From the NCBI GenBank assembly GCA_964620595.1, contig CAZUHP010000013.1, positions 1 through 64,000 of the forward strand: a DNA stretch of 64,000 bases. Reading direction: 5' to 3'. The number at the start of each line of letters is the position of its first letter. The stretch's first letter is position 1. Origin of the DNA: Desulfocarbo sp964620595. Its GTDB lineage: Bacteria > Desulfobacterota > Desulfarculia > Desulfarculales > Desulfarculaceae. The translations under genes were made by a program, and so were the position numbers. The notes under the pieces were generated by a model. It did not search any database. It was not told the origin of the DNA and worked only from the letters and a program-made list of their open reading frames with translations. Of the stretch, positions 49,365 to 57,939 are shown one piece after another.

Positions 49365-51590
49365 ATGACCACCTGCCTCGACCAGGCCCTTGAGATGATC
49401 GACATGGGGTTCTCGGTGATCCCGGTGCGGCCCAACGACAAGCGGCCCATACCGGGGTTCTCCTGGCGGCAGTACCAGGAGAGGATCGCCACGCCCGAGG
49501 AGGTGGAGGCCTGGTTCGGGAAGTGGCCCGACGCCAACCTGGCGCTGATCTGCGGCTCCATCTCCGGGGTGTGGGCCCTGGACGCGGACGGGCCCCTGGG
49601 CATGGCCTACATCGCGGAGCATTGCCCGCGCACCTCGGTCTACCAGCTGACCCCGGGCGGCGGTGTCCACGCCATCTACCGGCTGCCCCGGGGCAAGACG
49701 GTGCAGACCGGCGCCAGGGTGCAGCCGGAGCTGGATATCCGCGGCGAGGGCGGCTACATCGTGATCGCCCCCTCCAGCATAGGCGGCAAGGCCTACCAGT
49801 TCAGGTTCCTGCTGGACGGCTGGCAGGACCTGGCCGAATGGGCCTATGAGCCAGCCAAGACAGGCAAGGGACGCCCGGGCACCCGGATCGACCTGGACCT
49901 GAGCCGCGTCAAGCCCCTGGTGGACACCGAACGCGAGGTGCCCCAGGGACAGCGCAACAACGAGCTGGCCCGGGTGGCGGGGCTCTACTACGCCAAGGGG
50001 CTGGGACGGGATGAGGTGCTGGCCCTGTGCGAGGCCTGGAACCGGCGGTGCTGCCGGCCGCCGTTGGGGGCCAGCGAACTCAGGGCGACGGTCGCCTCCA
50101 TCGGCAGGCGCCACGCGGCCAACCATCCGGAGGCGGAGGACCAACCCGACCTGAAGGTGGTGGTGCCGGCCAGGGAGCTGGAAGCCCTCCCCCGTGAGAT
50201 ACTCTACCCCGGCGGCCTGCTGGAGCAGGTCATGGAGTACATCGATGCCTCCAGCGCGGCCAGCTTCCCGCTGTTCAACCTGGCCGCGGCCATCACCCTG
50301 CTGGGCGCCGTGGCCGGGCAGCGGGTGATGACCGAGACCGGGCTGCGGACCAACTTCTACTGCATCTGCCTGGGGTATTCCGGCTGCGGCAAGGACGCGC
50401 CCCATTCGGCCATCAACAACCTGCTCAGCAGGAGCCTGGCCGCCGGCGTGATCGGCCCCAACAGCCCCACCTCGGCGCCGGCCATTCTGCACTGGATGGC
50501 CCGGGCGGACGGGGCCCACGGCTGTTGCATCCTGCTCCTGGACGAGATCGGCCTCCTGCTGAAGGGCATCAAGAACCCCAACTCGCCGGCGGCCCAGATA
50601 CCCCAGGCGCTCATGGAGCTGTGGTCGGCCACCGACCGTCCCTACACCAAGATCTACGCCCGGGAGAAACCCATCGTACTGCACTGGCACCACCTGGGCC
50701 TGTACGGCACCTCCACGCCCGGGCGGTTCTGGGAGGCCCTGACCAGGAGCGACATCACGGACGGATTCCTGGCCCGCCTGCTGGTGTTCGAGAGCCGCCA
50801 CGACGCGCCCATGCCCAAGGCCGTGGTCTCGACCGAGGCGCCGCCCACCCTGGTGGAGGCCCTGGACGGGATATGGGGCATCGAAGTCGAGCGCACGGGG
50901 GGCAACCTCCAGATGGGGGGTATCCCGGTGCCGAGGATGGTCCCGAAGACGCCCGGGGCGGCACGGGAGTTCGCTGGCTGGGCCGCCGAATACCACCGGC
51001 TCAAGAACGAGTTCAAGGAGCACGAGGACGGCAGGAGCGCCATCTACGGCCGCGCCGCGGAGCACGCCCACAAGCTGGCCCTGGTGCACGCCTTGAGTCG
51101 CTGCGGCGCCCGGGTGGTGGACCAGCAGGTGGAACTCGAGGACGTGCGCTGGGCAATGCAGGTGGTGGACCACCTGGTGCCCCACCTGGTGCAGATGGTC
51201 CTGGAGCATGTGAGCGACAACGAGTGGGAAAGGGCCAAAAAGAAGGTGCTGGCCTTCATCCGGCGCACGGCCACCGAGAGCCGGCCGGGCGCCACCCGGC
51301 GGGACATCCTGAGGAATTTCTCCGGCCTCAAGCGCTACTTCGATGATGTGGTCCAGACCCTGTTGGCCTCGGGCGAGATCAAGGAGATGGACCACAAGCC
51401 CAAGCGCGGTCCGAAGGTCAAGCTCCTGTGCCTGGCCCAGCTTGAGGACAATCCGTCCGACCCCTCGCAAACCCGCGAAACCCGCGACAACTCGCGGTGG
51501 GATTGTCACCGCGGGTTTTTAGCCAGCCAGAACAAAACGATAGATCAAAACCTGTCAGTCGCGGTGGGGTGTAATAGGGGGGGAGAATGA
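49365..51590 (+). CDS. Bifunctional primase-polymerase / DUF3987 helicase
   Basis: 741 residues. The N-terminal prim-pol fold has LEMIDMGFSVIPVRPNDKRP, ANLALICGSISGVWALDAD (catalytic acid) and TPGGGVHAIYRLP. A central linker (QGQRNNELARVAGLYYAKGL) leads to a DUF3987-type ATPase with LGYSGCGKDAPH (Walker A), CCILLLDEIGLLL (Walker B) and a C-terminal winged-helix-like end. It is expected to prime and unwind DNA at the phage origin. Its last about 30 codons run into the CGCGGT motif array, so the origin overlaps its 3' end. Confidence 0.9.
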   Translation: MTTCLDQALEMIDMGFSVIPVRPNDKRPIPGFSWRQYQERIATPEEVEAWFGKWPDANLALICGSISGVWALDADGPLGMAYIAEHCPRTSVYQLTPGGGVHAIYRLPRGKTVQTGARVQPELDIRGEGGYIVIAPSSIGGKAYQFRFLLDGWQDLAEWAYEPAKTGKGRPGTRIDLDLSRVKPLVDTEREVPQGQRNNELARVAGLYYAKGLGRDEVLALCEAWNRRCCRPPLGASELRATVASIGRRHAANHPEAEDQPDLKVVVPARELEALPREILYPGGLLEQVMEYIDASSAASFPLFNLAAAITLLGAVAGQRVMTETGLRTNFYCICLGYSGCGKDAPHSAINNLLSRSLAAGVIGPNSPTSAPAILHWMARADGAHGCCILLLDEIGLLLKGIKNPNSPAAQIPQALMELWSATDRPYTKIYAREKPIVLHWHHLGLYGTSTPGRFWEALTRSDITDGFLARLLVFESRHDAPMPKAVVSTEAPPTLVEALDGIWGIEVERTGGNLQMGGIPVPRMVPKTPGAAREFAGWAAEYHRLKNEFKEHEDGRSAIYGRAAEHAHKLALVHALSRCGARVVDQQVELEDVRWAMQVVDHLVPHLVQMVLEHVSDNEWERAKKKVLAFIRRTATESRPGATRRDILRNFSGLKRYFDDVVQTLLASGEIKEMDHKPKRGPKVKLLCLAQLEDNPSDPSQTRETRDNSRWDCHRGFLASQNKTIDQNLSVAVGCNRGGE

Positions 51591-51830
51591 AGGGGCTGAA
51601 ACCTGTCAAACTCGCGGCAACTCGCGGTGAAGGGTACCGCGAGTTTTTGGCCAGCTAAATCAAAATGATAGGTCAAACTCGCGGCGCGCGGTGGGGTATC
51701 AATAAGAGTAAAGATAAAAACACACAGGTAGAAATTAAAAAATACCGCGAGTATTTATTTATATATTTGTTTTTATTAAATAAAAACCTGTCGGTAAAAC
51801 CCGCGGTGGGTACCGACGAGTCTGACAGGT
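51476..51830. other. Candidate prophage replication origin: motif array and AT-rich tract
   Basis: At least nine copies of CTCGCGGT or its complement ACCGCGAG (exact or one mismatch) occur between 51491 and 51807, e.g. 51491, 51508, 51621, 51636, 51678, 51744, 51800. Two imperfect direct repeats of about 95 nt (51488-51585; 51618-51710) contain them. A 76-nt AT-rich tract (51713-51788) follows. Iteron-like repeats plus an AT-rich segment next to a replication initiator are typical of phage origins. Confidence 0.6.
51621..51648 (+). terminator. Hairpin with T-tract inside the motif array
   Basis: CTCGCGGT-GAAGGGT-ACCGCGAG (perfect 8-bp stem) followed by TTTTT. Similar stem plus T-run structures occur at 51491-51520 and at 51786-51835 (CCTGTC / GACAGG with TTTTTT). 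They may stop transcription entering the origin. Confidence 0.5.
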
Positions 51831-51850
51831 TTTTTGCGGGGCAGCAGGAG

Positions 51851-52237
51851 ATGGCAACCACCCGGAGACAACGCGAGCACGCCGCCCAGGCACGGCTCAT
51901 GGCCTGGACCCTCGAGGTCCGAAAACGCTACCCGGAGCTGAACCTCCTCTTCGCCATCCCCAACGGCGAGTACCGCGACTGGAAGACCGCCCGCAAGCTG
52001 CGCGCAGAGGGTGTCAAGGCCGGCGTGCCGGACCTGTTCCTCCCCGTACCCCGCGGGGGCCATCACGGCCTGTGGATCGAGATGAAGATGGCGGGAGGAA
52101 GGCTCAGCAAGGCGCAACGCCTCTGGCACCGGGCCCTGGAGGACCAGGGCTACCTGGTGAAGACCTGCTGGTCGGCCGAGGAGGCCCAGGAGGCGCTGGT
52201 TGACTACTTGCGATCCATGGATTCGGGGAGGAAGTAG
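51851..52237 (+). CDS. VRR-NUC domain endonuclease
   Basis: 128 residues. FAIPNGEYRDWKTARKLRAEGVKAGVPDLFLPVPRGGHHGLWIEMKMAGGRLSKAQRLW carries the whole VRR-NUC signature: Asp of GVPD and ExK of IEMK. The family are PD-(D/E)XK-like, structure-specific nucleases; phage copies probably process recombination or replication intermediates. The frame is open further upstream through the origin region to 51665, but that part is low-complexity, so ATG 51851 is chosen. GCAGCAGGAG precedes it closely. Confidence 0.88.
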   Translation: MATTRRQREHAAQARLMAWTLEVRKRYPELNLLFAIPNGEYRDWKTARKLRAEGVKAGVPDLFLPVPRGGHHGLWIEMKMAGGRLSKAQRLWHRALEDQGYLVKTCWSAEEAQEALVDYLRSMDSGRK

Positions 52238-52241
52238 GCGC

Positions 52242-52667
52242 GTGGCGGAGAGATACCGCGCAGAGATCGTCTCGGGCCGGCTGTGGGATCTGCTGCTGGC
52301 CTGGCTGGAGCGCCGCACCGTGTATGGCTGCCCCAGGGCTCGGCGCTTTCCGGAGGTTTCCTATCGCTGGCGTCTGGAGAAAGGCTACCTGGTGGGAGAG
52401 CCCGGCTTCTGCCTCATCTCCGGCGCTCGGCCGCCGGAGCCCGGCATCCTGGACGAGGTCGGCATGGCCTTCCTGTCCCTCCCGGAGTGGGCGCAGGCCT
52501 GCATCCTGGCCGTGGTGGACTTCCAACACGAACCCTGGCTCAAGGGTAAGAGGTGGAGAGCATGGCTACGACACATGGACTTGACCCCGAGGCAGTACGA
52601 GCGGCTGCTCACCGACGCCTGGCGGAGCTTGAGAGCAGCAGCTCGTTGCAGGAAGATCGCGGCCTGA
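52242..52667 (+). CDS. Hypothetical; possible late-gene regulator
   Basis: 141 residues from GTG 52242. The C-terminal helical part (LSLPEWAQACILAVVDFQHEPWLKGKRWRAWLRHMDLTPRQYERLLTDAWRSL) resembles sigma-region-4-like domains of phage antitermination/Q and ArpU-type regulators. It lies between replication and packaging genes, where such regulators usually sit. The assignment is weak. Confidence 0.6.
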   Translation: MAERYRAEIVSGRLWDLLLAWLERRTVYGCPRARRFPEVSYRWRLEKGYLVGEPGFCLISGARPPEPGILDEVGMAFLSLPEWAQACILAVVDFQHEPWLKGKRWRAWLRHMDLTPRQYERLLTDAWRSLRAAARCRKIAA

Positions 52668-52669
52668 AG

Positions 52670-52876
52670 ATGCTGGTCGGCTGGAAATCTATCACTCCCT
52701 TGCTAGGTGTGAGCCGCCGGACGGCCAGGCGCTGGGTGCGCAGGCACGGCCTCCCCATCGTCTACCGCGGCCGGACTCCGACTATTACCCTTCTGGCGCT
52801 CCAAGAGTGGGCTCGAACAGCAAGGGTGTCCCGAGATGTCCCGAGTTGTCCCCAGGAGTCCCCAGTTGTCACTTGA
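52670..52876 (+). CDS. Small helix-turn-helix protein
   Basis: 68 residues. GWKSITPLLGVSRRTARRWVRRHGLPIVYRGRTPTITLLALQEWART is an excisionase/MerR-type winged HTH. The frame is open to ATG 52562, which has GGAG nearby and would overlap the preceding gene by 106 nt. The shorter form is chosen because the domain starts at once. It could be an excisionase or a packaging-region regulator. Confidence 0.65.
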   Translation: MLVGWKSITPLLGVSRRTARRWVRRHGLPIVYRGRTPTITLLALQEWARTARVSRDVPSCPQESPVVT

Positions 52877-52950
52877 CCCAGCCGTCAGGTGCCTTAAAAT
52901 GTTCATAATACCGATTGGTGCCAACGGGCCAAGGCACCGGGGTCTTTCAG

Positions 52951-52984
52951 GGCCGTCCCACAACGGGGCGGCCCCGTGTGTTTG
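52951..52984 (+). terminator. Possible terminator before the packaging genes
   Basis: A 9-bp stem GGCCGTCCC / GGGGCGGCC (one G-U pair) with loop ACAAC, followed by CCCGTGTGTTTG. The U-tract is weak. It would separate early from late transcription and be a target for antitermination. Confidence 0.4.
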
Positions 52985-52996
52985 GGGGTTGGGTCA

Positions 52997-53374
52997 ATGC
53001 CACACACTCCGCCGAGACCATGCCGGCGCCCGGGATGCCCGTTGCTCACCACCGACCGCTCGGGACTGTGCGAGGCGCACCGGAAGCAGGCACGGCAGGA
53101 GTACGACCGCCAGAGACCGACCGCCAGCGCCCGGGGCTACGGCCGCCAGTGGGAGAAGACTCGGGCGGCCAAGCTACGGTCTGACCCCCTGTGCGAGCGG
53201 TGCCTGGCCCGGGGCCGAGTGCGCGAGGCCTGGGGCGTGCATCACAAGGACCGCGACCCCACGAACAACGCCCCCGAGAACCTGGAAAGCATCTGCCGGC
53301 AGTGCCACGAGGCCGAGCACACCGCCGAGCGGTGGCGGCCACGCCGGCAGCAGCAGACCCCGCCCAGGGGATAG
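52997..53374 (+). CDS. HNH endonuclease (packaging-associated)
   Basis: 125 residues. An N-terminal zinc element (CRRPGCPLLTTDRSGLCEAH) precedes the HNH domain with DPLCERCLARG, WGVHHKDRDPTNNAPENLESICRQCHEAEH. In HK97-like phages the HNH protein next to TerS/TerL is needed for specific DNA cleavage at cos. Position directly before TerS supports that role. Confidence 0.9.
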   Translation: MPHTPPRPCRRPGCPLLTTDRSGLCEAHRKQARQEYDRQRPTASARGYGRQWEKTRAAKLRSDPLCERCLARGRVREAWGVHHKDRDPTNNAPENLESICRQCHEAEHTAERWRPRRQQQTPPRG

Positions 53375-53558
53375 GGGGGGGTCAAAAGTCTACAGCTTTT
53401 CACCGAGGACCGGCGCCGGCATGGCTCCTCGCGCGTGCGCGAAATTCGAAGGGGGGGGGTGGCGCTTTGCCGGCTCTGCGCCAGCGAGGCACAACCAGGG
53501 ACTGCGGAGCGAGCCCACCCACCGCCTTGGTGGAGTCCCATGCAAGCACAACGGAGGC
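53375..53558. other. Non-coding gap between HNH and TerS (candidate cos region)
   Basis: 184 nt with no gene. It holds a CGCGCGTGCGCG near-palindrome (about 53432-53443), a G9 run (53450-53459) and several short inverted repeats. In cos-type HK97 phages the cohesive end site is located here, but no overhang can be assigned from sequence alone. Confidence 0.35.
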
Positions 53559-53561
53559 ATG

Positions 53562-54107
53562 ATGCCAGCTGGACGTCCACCCAAACCCACGGCTCTCAAG
53601 ATGCTCCACGGCAACCCCGGCCGCCGGCCCTTGAATGACAAGGAGCCCAAGCCGGCCCGGGGCGAGCGGCCCCCTGCGGCGCCTTCCTGGCTGGATACGG
53701 CGGCCCGGAACGTCTGGCGCCGCCTGGCGCCGGAGCTACACCGCCTGGGGCTCTTGACCGGCCTGGACCGCGACCTGCTGGCGCTCTACTGCGTGGAGTT
53801 GGCCGACTACATCCGGGCGCTCAAGGAGCTGCGCCGTCTGCCGGCGGTGGTGGTGAACGGCGGCGGCCGCACCACCACCCGCAAGCGCAACGGCGACGTG
53901 GAGGAGAAGACCACGCGTGGTCAGTTGGTGCCCAACCCCTGGCTGGCGGTGCGCAACCACGCCCTGAAGAACCTGACCAGACTGGGGTCCGAGCTGGGGC
54001 TCAGCCCGGCGGCGCGGACCCGCATCCGGGTGGAGATCGAGAAGGGGGACGGTGAGGACGAGTTCACCAGGTTCCTGAAGCGAAAGCGTGGCGGGGGCGC
54101 AGCCTGA
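53562..54107 (+). CDS. Terminase small subunit, P27 family
   Basis: 181 residues. GRPPKPTALKMLHGNPGRRPLNDKEPKP is the P27-family start. A helical core (LDTAARNVWRRLAPELHRLGLLTGLDRDLLALYCVELADYI) and basic C terminus FLKRKRGGG follow. It recognises phage DNA for packaging. The second of two adjacent ATGs is chosen because CGGAGG is better spaced. Confidence 0.9.
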   Translation: MPAGRPPKPTALKMLHGNPGRRPLNDKEPKPARGERPPAAPSWLDTAARNVWRRLAPELHRLGLLTGLDRDLLALYCVELADYIRALKELRRLPAVVVNGGGRTTTRKRNGDVEEKTTRGQLVPNPWLAVRNHALKNLTRLGSELGLSPAARTRIRVEIEKGDGEDEFTRFLKRKRGGGAA

Positions 54108-54142
54108 CCCGGGGGCGCCCGCCGCCCCGACGGGTGACGGCT

Positions 54143-55834
54143 ATGGCCGCGAGCAGCAAGCGAGGCGCCATGCCGCCCGCCATGCAGTATTGCCTTGATG
54201 TGGTCGAGGGCCGCATCCGGGCGGGCAAGTGGGTCCGCCTGGCCTGCCGGCGCCACCTCGAGGACCTGGAGAAGGGGCCGGGGCGCGGGCTCTACTTCGA
54301 CGAGGAGGCCGCTCGGCACGTCATCGAGTTCTTCGGGTTCCTGAAGCACAGCAAGGGCGAATGGGCCGGTCAGGGGTTCGACCTGGAGCCCTGGCAGCAG
54401 TTCTACCTGTGGTGCAAGTACGGCTGGATGAAGGAGGGTGGCGGGCGCCGCTTCAACACCAGCCACCTGGAGATCGCCCGCAAGAACGGCAAGACCACCC
54501 TGGCGGCGGGCGAGGCCCTGTACCTGCTCTTTGCCGACGGCGAGATGGGCGCGGAGGTCTACTCCGTGGCCACCAAGAAGGACCAGGCCAGGATCTGCTT
54601 CGAGGAGGCCAAGCGCATGGTGCGGGCCTCCCCTTTTTTGAGCAAGTACCTGGGGGTCTTCAAGCACAACATCCACTGCGAGGCCACGGCGGGCAAGTTC
54701 GAGCCCCTGGGGAGGGACTACGACAGCCTGGACGGCCTCAACGTGCATGCCGCCGTGTGCGACGAGCTGCACGCCTGGAAGTACCGCGACCTCTACGAGG
54801 TGATCGACACGGCCACCGGCGCGCGCACCTCGCCGATGATCTCGGCCATCACCACCGCCGGCACCGACCGCAAGGGCATCTGCTACGAGAACCGGCTCTA
54901 CCTCCAGAAGGTGCTGGAGGGCGTGGTCCGAGACGACAGTTGGTTCGGGATGATCTACACCATCGACGAGGGGGACGACTGGGAGGACGAAACGGTCTGG
55001 CTCAAGGCCAACCCCAACCTCGGGGTGAGCTGCAAGCTGGCGGACCTGCGGCGCAAGGCCCGGAAGGCGCGGAGCACGCCAGCCGCCTTGAACGGATTTT
55101 TGACCAAGCACCTCAACGTGTGGTGCCAAGCCGAATCCCGTTGGATCGGGGTGGATGCCTGGCGGGCCTGCGGCGAGCAGCCGGTGGACCCGGAGGCACT
55201 GAAGGGCCGCGCCTGCTACGGCGGCCTGGACCTGGCCACCACCACCGACATCGCGGCTTGGGTGCTGGTCTTCCCGCCGGAGAGCGACGACGAGCCCTAT
55301 TGGGTGCTGCCGCGCTTCTTCGTGCCGGCGGACAACATCGCCAGGCGAAGCAGGCGCGACCGCGTGCCCTACGAGACCTGGGAACGCGAGGGGTTCATAA
55401 CCGCCACCCCGGGCAACGTGATCGACTACGCCTTCATCCTGGCCCAGATGGAGCGGGACGCCGAGCAGTACGACCTGAAGGAGCTGGCCTTCGACCGCTG
55501 GGGGGCCCCGCCGCTGTATGCGGCCTTCGAGGACCTGGGCTTCACGGCGGTGCGCTTCGGCCAGGGCTACGCCAGCATGAGCCCGCCGGCCAAGGAGCTG
55601 GAGAAGCTCATCCTGGAGCGCCGGCTGGCCCACGGCGGCAACCCGGTGCTGGCCTGGATGGCCGACAACGTGGTGGTGAGCATGGACCCGGCCGGCAACA
55701 TCAAGCCGGACAAGAAGAAGTCCACCGAGAAGATCGACGGCATCGTGGCGCTCATCATGGCCCTGGACCGGGCGCTGAGGCAGGAGGGGGAAGAGATCAG
55801 CGCCTACGAGAGCGAGGGGCTGTTGATCTTGTAG
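54143..55834 (+). CDS. Terminase large subunit (Terminase_1)
   Basis: 563 residues. ATPase: LEIARKNGKTTLAAGEAL (Walker A-like) near 110, AAVCDELHAW (Walker B with catalytic Glu) near 203, and ITTAGTDRKG (coupling motif). Nuclease: YGGLDLATTTDIAAWV (first Asp) near 355 and IDGIVALIMALDRAL at the end. It cuts and pumps phage DNA into proheads. GTG 54134 is an alternative start. Confidence 0.96.
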   Translation: MAASSKRGAMPPAMQYCLDVVEGRIRAGKWVRLACRRHLEDLEKGPGRGLYFDEEAARHVIEFFGFLKHSKGEWAGQGFDLEPWQQFYLWCKYGWMKEGGGRRFNTSHLEIARKNGKTTLAAGEALYLLFADGEMGAEVYSVATKKDQARICFEEAKRMVRASPFLSKYLGVFKHNIHCEATAGKFEPLGRDYDSLDGLNVHAAVCDELHAWKYRDLYEVIDTATGARTSPMISAITTAGTDRKGICYENRLYLQKVLEGVVRDDSWFGMIYTIDEGDDWEDETVWLKANPNLGVSCKLADLRRKARKARSTPAALNGFLTKHLNVWCQAESRWIGVDAWRACGEQPVDPEALKGRACYGGLDLATTTDIAAWVLVFPPESDDEPYWVLPRFFVPADNIARRSRRDRVPYETWEREGFITATPGNVIDYAFILAQMERDAEQYDLKELAFDRWGAPPLYAAFEDLGFTAVRFGQGYASMSPPAKELEKLILERRLAHGGNPVLAWMADNVVVSMDPAGNIKPDKKKSTEKIDGIVALIMALDRALRQEGEEISAYESEGLLIL

Positions 55835-55845
55835 GAGATTTTAGC

Positions 55846-56028
55846 GTGCAGGTTTTTGAGCCACAAGATACGGGGGGCCGGCCGGGCCTGGAGGACCTGC
55901 TGGTCTTTTGCGGCCTGTGCCTCATGGGTACGGGCCTTTGGTTTTTCGACTGGCGGGTGTCCCTCCTGGTGGTGGGCGTGCTCAGCTTCGGGCTTGGGGT
56001 CGCCATCACCTTCCGGAGGCCGGCCTGA
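55846..56028 (+). CDS. Small membrane protein between TerL and portal
   Basis: 60 residues from GTG with AGGAG nine bases upstream. Two hydrophobic stretches (DLLVFCGLCLMGTGLWFF and VSLLVVGVLSFGLGVAITF). Similar tiny membrane proteins are often found at this spot in HK97-like phages. Stop overlaps the portal start (TGATG). Confidence 0.6.
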   Translation: MQVFEPQDTGGRPGLEDLLVFCGLCLMGTGLWFFDWRVSLLVVGVLSFGLGVAITFRRPA

Positions 56029-57290
56029 TGGGCATCCTGAGCCTGGCCGTGGCGAGGGCCGCGGGACAGAAGGCCACCACCCCCGGGGAGCTGGAATCCC
56101 TGCTGCTGGGCGAGTGGGGGGTACCCACCAAGAGCGGCATCCGCGTAAGCCCCGAGACGGCCATCCGCCAGGCCACGGTCTTCCAGTGCTGCCTGATCCT
56201 GAGCCAGGACACCTCCAAGTTGCCGCTCAAGCTGTTCCGGCGCCTTGGGGACGGCGGCAAGGAGGCCCGGGACCAGGACCCGCTCTACAGGACCCTGCGC
56301 TACCGGCCCAACGGCTGGCAGACCAGCCTCATGTTCCGCCAGATGATGCACTGGCACCTGCTCCAGCGGGGCAACTTCTTCGCCTACATCAACTGGGTCG
56401 GCCGAGGGCGCGACAGGAAGGTCTACGAGCTGCAACCCCTGCATCCCGACTCGGTGACCGTACGGCAGGAGGACGACCTGACCCTCACCTACGAGGTGGC
56501 CCTGGACCGCTTCCGCAAGCAGCGGATCAAGCAGGAGGACATGCTGCATGTAACGGGCCTCACTCTGGACGGGGTGGTAGGGGTCAGCCCCATCACCTTC
56601 CACCGGGAGACCATTGGTGTGGCCCTGGCGGCGGAGAAGCACGGGGCGCTCTTGTTCGGCAACGGGGCTCGGCCCGGCGGGGTGCTGTACACCCAGAAGA
56701 AGCTGAGCGACGAGGCCAAGGAGAAGCTCAAGCGGGAGTGGGAGGAGAGATACAGCGGCGACAACGCCCACCGGGTGGCGGTGCTCTCCGAGGTGGACCT
56801 CAAGTTCGTGCCCATCAGCATGACATCGGCCGATGCCCAATACCTGGAGACGCGCAAGTTCCAGCGGGCGGAGATCGCCGGGCTGTTCCGGGTGCCCCTG
56901 CACAAGATCAACGACCTGGAGCGGGCCACCTTCTCCAACATTGAGCACCAGTCGCTGGAGTACGTGGTGGACTCGCTGGGCTGGTGGCTGAGCTGCATCG
57001 AGCAGGCGCTCTGGCGGGACCTGTTGACCCCCTGGCAGCAAGAGGAGGGCTACTTCGTGGAGCACAACGTGCTGGGCCTGCTGCGCGGCGACCACCGCGC
57101 CCGCAAGGAATACTACGCCGCCGGCCGGCAGTGGGGTTGGTTGTCCATCAACGACATCCGCAAGCTGGAGAACATGAACCCCATCCCCAACGGGGACGAC
57201 TACATGGCCCCGGCCAACATGATCCCGGTGCAGCAAGTGGGGCAGCAGCCCGGCCAGCAGGAGGGAGGCGAGGATGCAGCGAAGGCGTAA
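56028..57290 (+). CDS. Portal protein, HK97 family
   Basis: 420 residues. SPETAIRQATVFQCCLILSQDTSKLPLKLFRR, HWHLLQRGNFFAYINW, LLFGNGARPGGVLYTQKKLS, FQRAEIAGLFRVPLHKINDLERATFSNIEHQSLEYV and GWLSINDIRKLENMNP are the family hallmarks. It forms the dodecameric ring at the head vertex through which DNA passes. Its 3' end overlaps the protease gene by 17 nt. Confidence 0.95.
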   Translation: MGILSLAVARAAGQKATTPGELESLLLGEWGVPTKSGIRVSPETAIRQATVFQCCLILSQDTSKLPLKLFRRLGDGGKEARDQDPLYRTLRYRPNGWQTSLMFRQMMHWHLLQRGNFFAYINWVGRGRDRKVYELQPLHPDSVTVRQEDDLTLTYEVALDRFRKQRIKQEDMLHVTGLTLDGVVGVSPITFHRETIGVALAAEKHGALLFGNGARPGGVLYTQKKLSDEAKEKLKREWEERYSGDNAHRVAVLSEVDLKFVPISMTSADAQYLETRKFQRAEIAGLFRVPLHKINDLERATFSNIEHQSLEYVVDSLGWWLSCIEQALWRDLLTPWQQEEGYFVEHNVLGLLRGDHRARKEYYAAGRQWGWLSINDIRKLENMNPIPNGDDYMAPANMIPVQQVGQQPGQQEGGEDAAKA

Positions 57291-57936
57291 CGCCCGGATA
57301 CAGCTCAAGGCACTGGGCGACGACGGGGTCTTCGAGGGCTACGGCGCCGTGTTCGGCAACCAGGACAGCTACGGGGAGGTGATCCTGCCCGGGGCGTTCA
57401 AGGACAGCCTGCGGAAGTGGGGGGAGTCGGGGTCCATGCCGCCGGTCCTCTGGCAACACAAGCGCGACGAGCCCCTGGGGCTGATCCTGGAGATGGAGGA
57501 GGACGACAGGGGTCTGTTCATCCGGGGGCAGCTCCTGATCAAGGAGGTGCAGAGGGCCAAAGAGGCGCACTCGCTGCTCAAGAACCGGGCCATCTCGGGA
57601 CTGTCCATCGGCTACGTGCCGGTGGTGGACGAGTACGATCGCGATGAAGGCATCGTGTACCTCAAGGAGATCGACCTTTGGGAGATCAGCGTGGTCACCT
57701 TCCCCGCCAACCCTGAGGCGGGGGTGACCACCGTGAAGGCGAACAACATCAAGACGATTCGGGATTTCGAAGCCGCGCTGCGGGACGAGCTCGGCTTCTC
57801 TCGCGCCCAGGCCAAGGCCCTGGCCTCTGCCGGCTGGAAGGCCCTGGAGGGTGGCGAACCGCGGGATGTGGTCTCGACCATCGAAGCCCTGGAGGCCCGA
57901 ATCAGGGATGCCGTGAACCAACAGGTTGGAGGTTGA
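57274..57936 (+). CDS. Prohead maturation protease (S78/HK97)
   Basis: 220 residues. FEGYGAVFGNQDSYGEVILPGAF at the start; catalytic His in VLWQHKRDEPLG (near 64) and Ser in RAISGLSIGYVPV (near 112); LWEISVVTFPANPEA at the end of the core. It cleaves the capsid scaffold domain during maturation. A helical C-tail (AQAKALASAGWKALEGG) may target it to the prohead. Confidence 0.95.
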   Translation: MQRRRNARIQLKALGDDGVFEGYGAVFGNQDSYGEVILPGAFKDSLRKWGESGSMPPVLWQHKRDEPLGLILEMEEDDRGLFIRGQLLIKEVQRAKEAHSLLKNRAISGLSIGYVPVVDEYDRDEGIVYLKEIDLWEISVVTFPANPEAGVTTVKANNIKTIRDFEAALRDELGFSRAQAKALASAGWKALEGGEPRDVVSTIEALEARIRDAVNQQVGG

Positions 57937-57939
57937 GAC

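Noticed and set aside
51476..51830. CRISPR-like array
   Set aside because: Repeats are short palindromic motifs at irregular spacing within imperfect 95-nt units. There are no uniform spacers and no cas genes; the Cas4-like nuclease belongs to the recombination module.
51665..51850. N-terminal extension of the VRR-NUC protein through the origin region
   Set aside because: The extra 62 residues are Lys/Tyr/Phe-rich translation of the AT tract and hairpins. ATG 51851 starts just before the domain.
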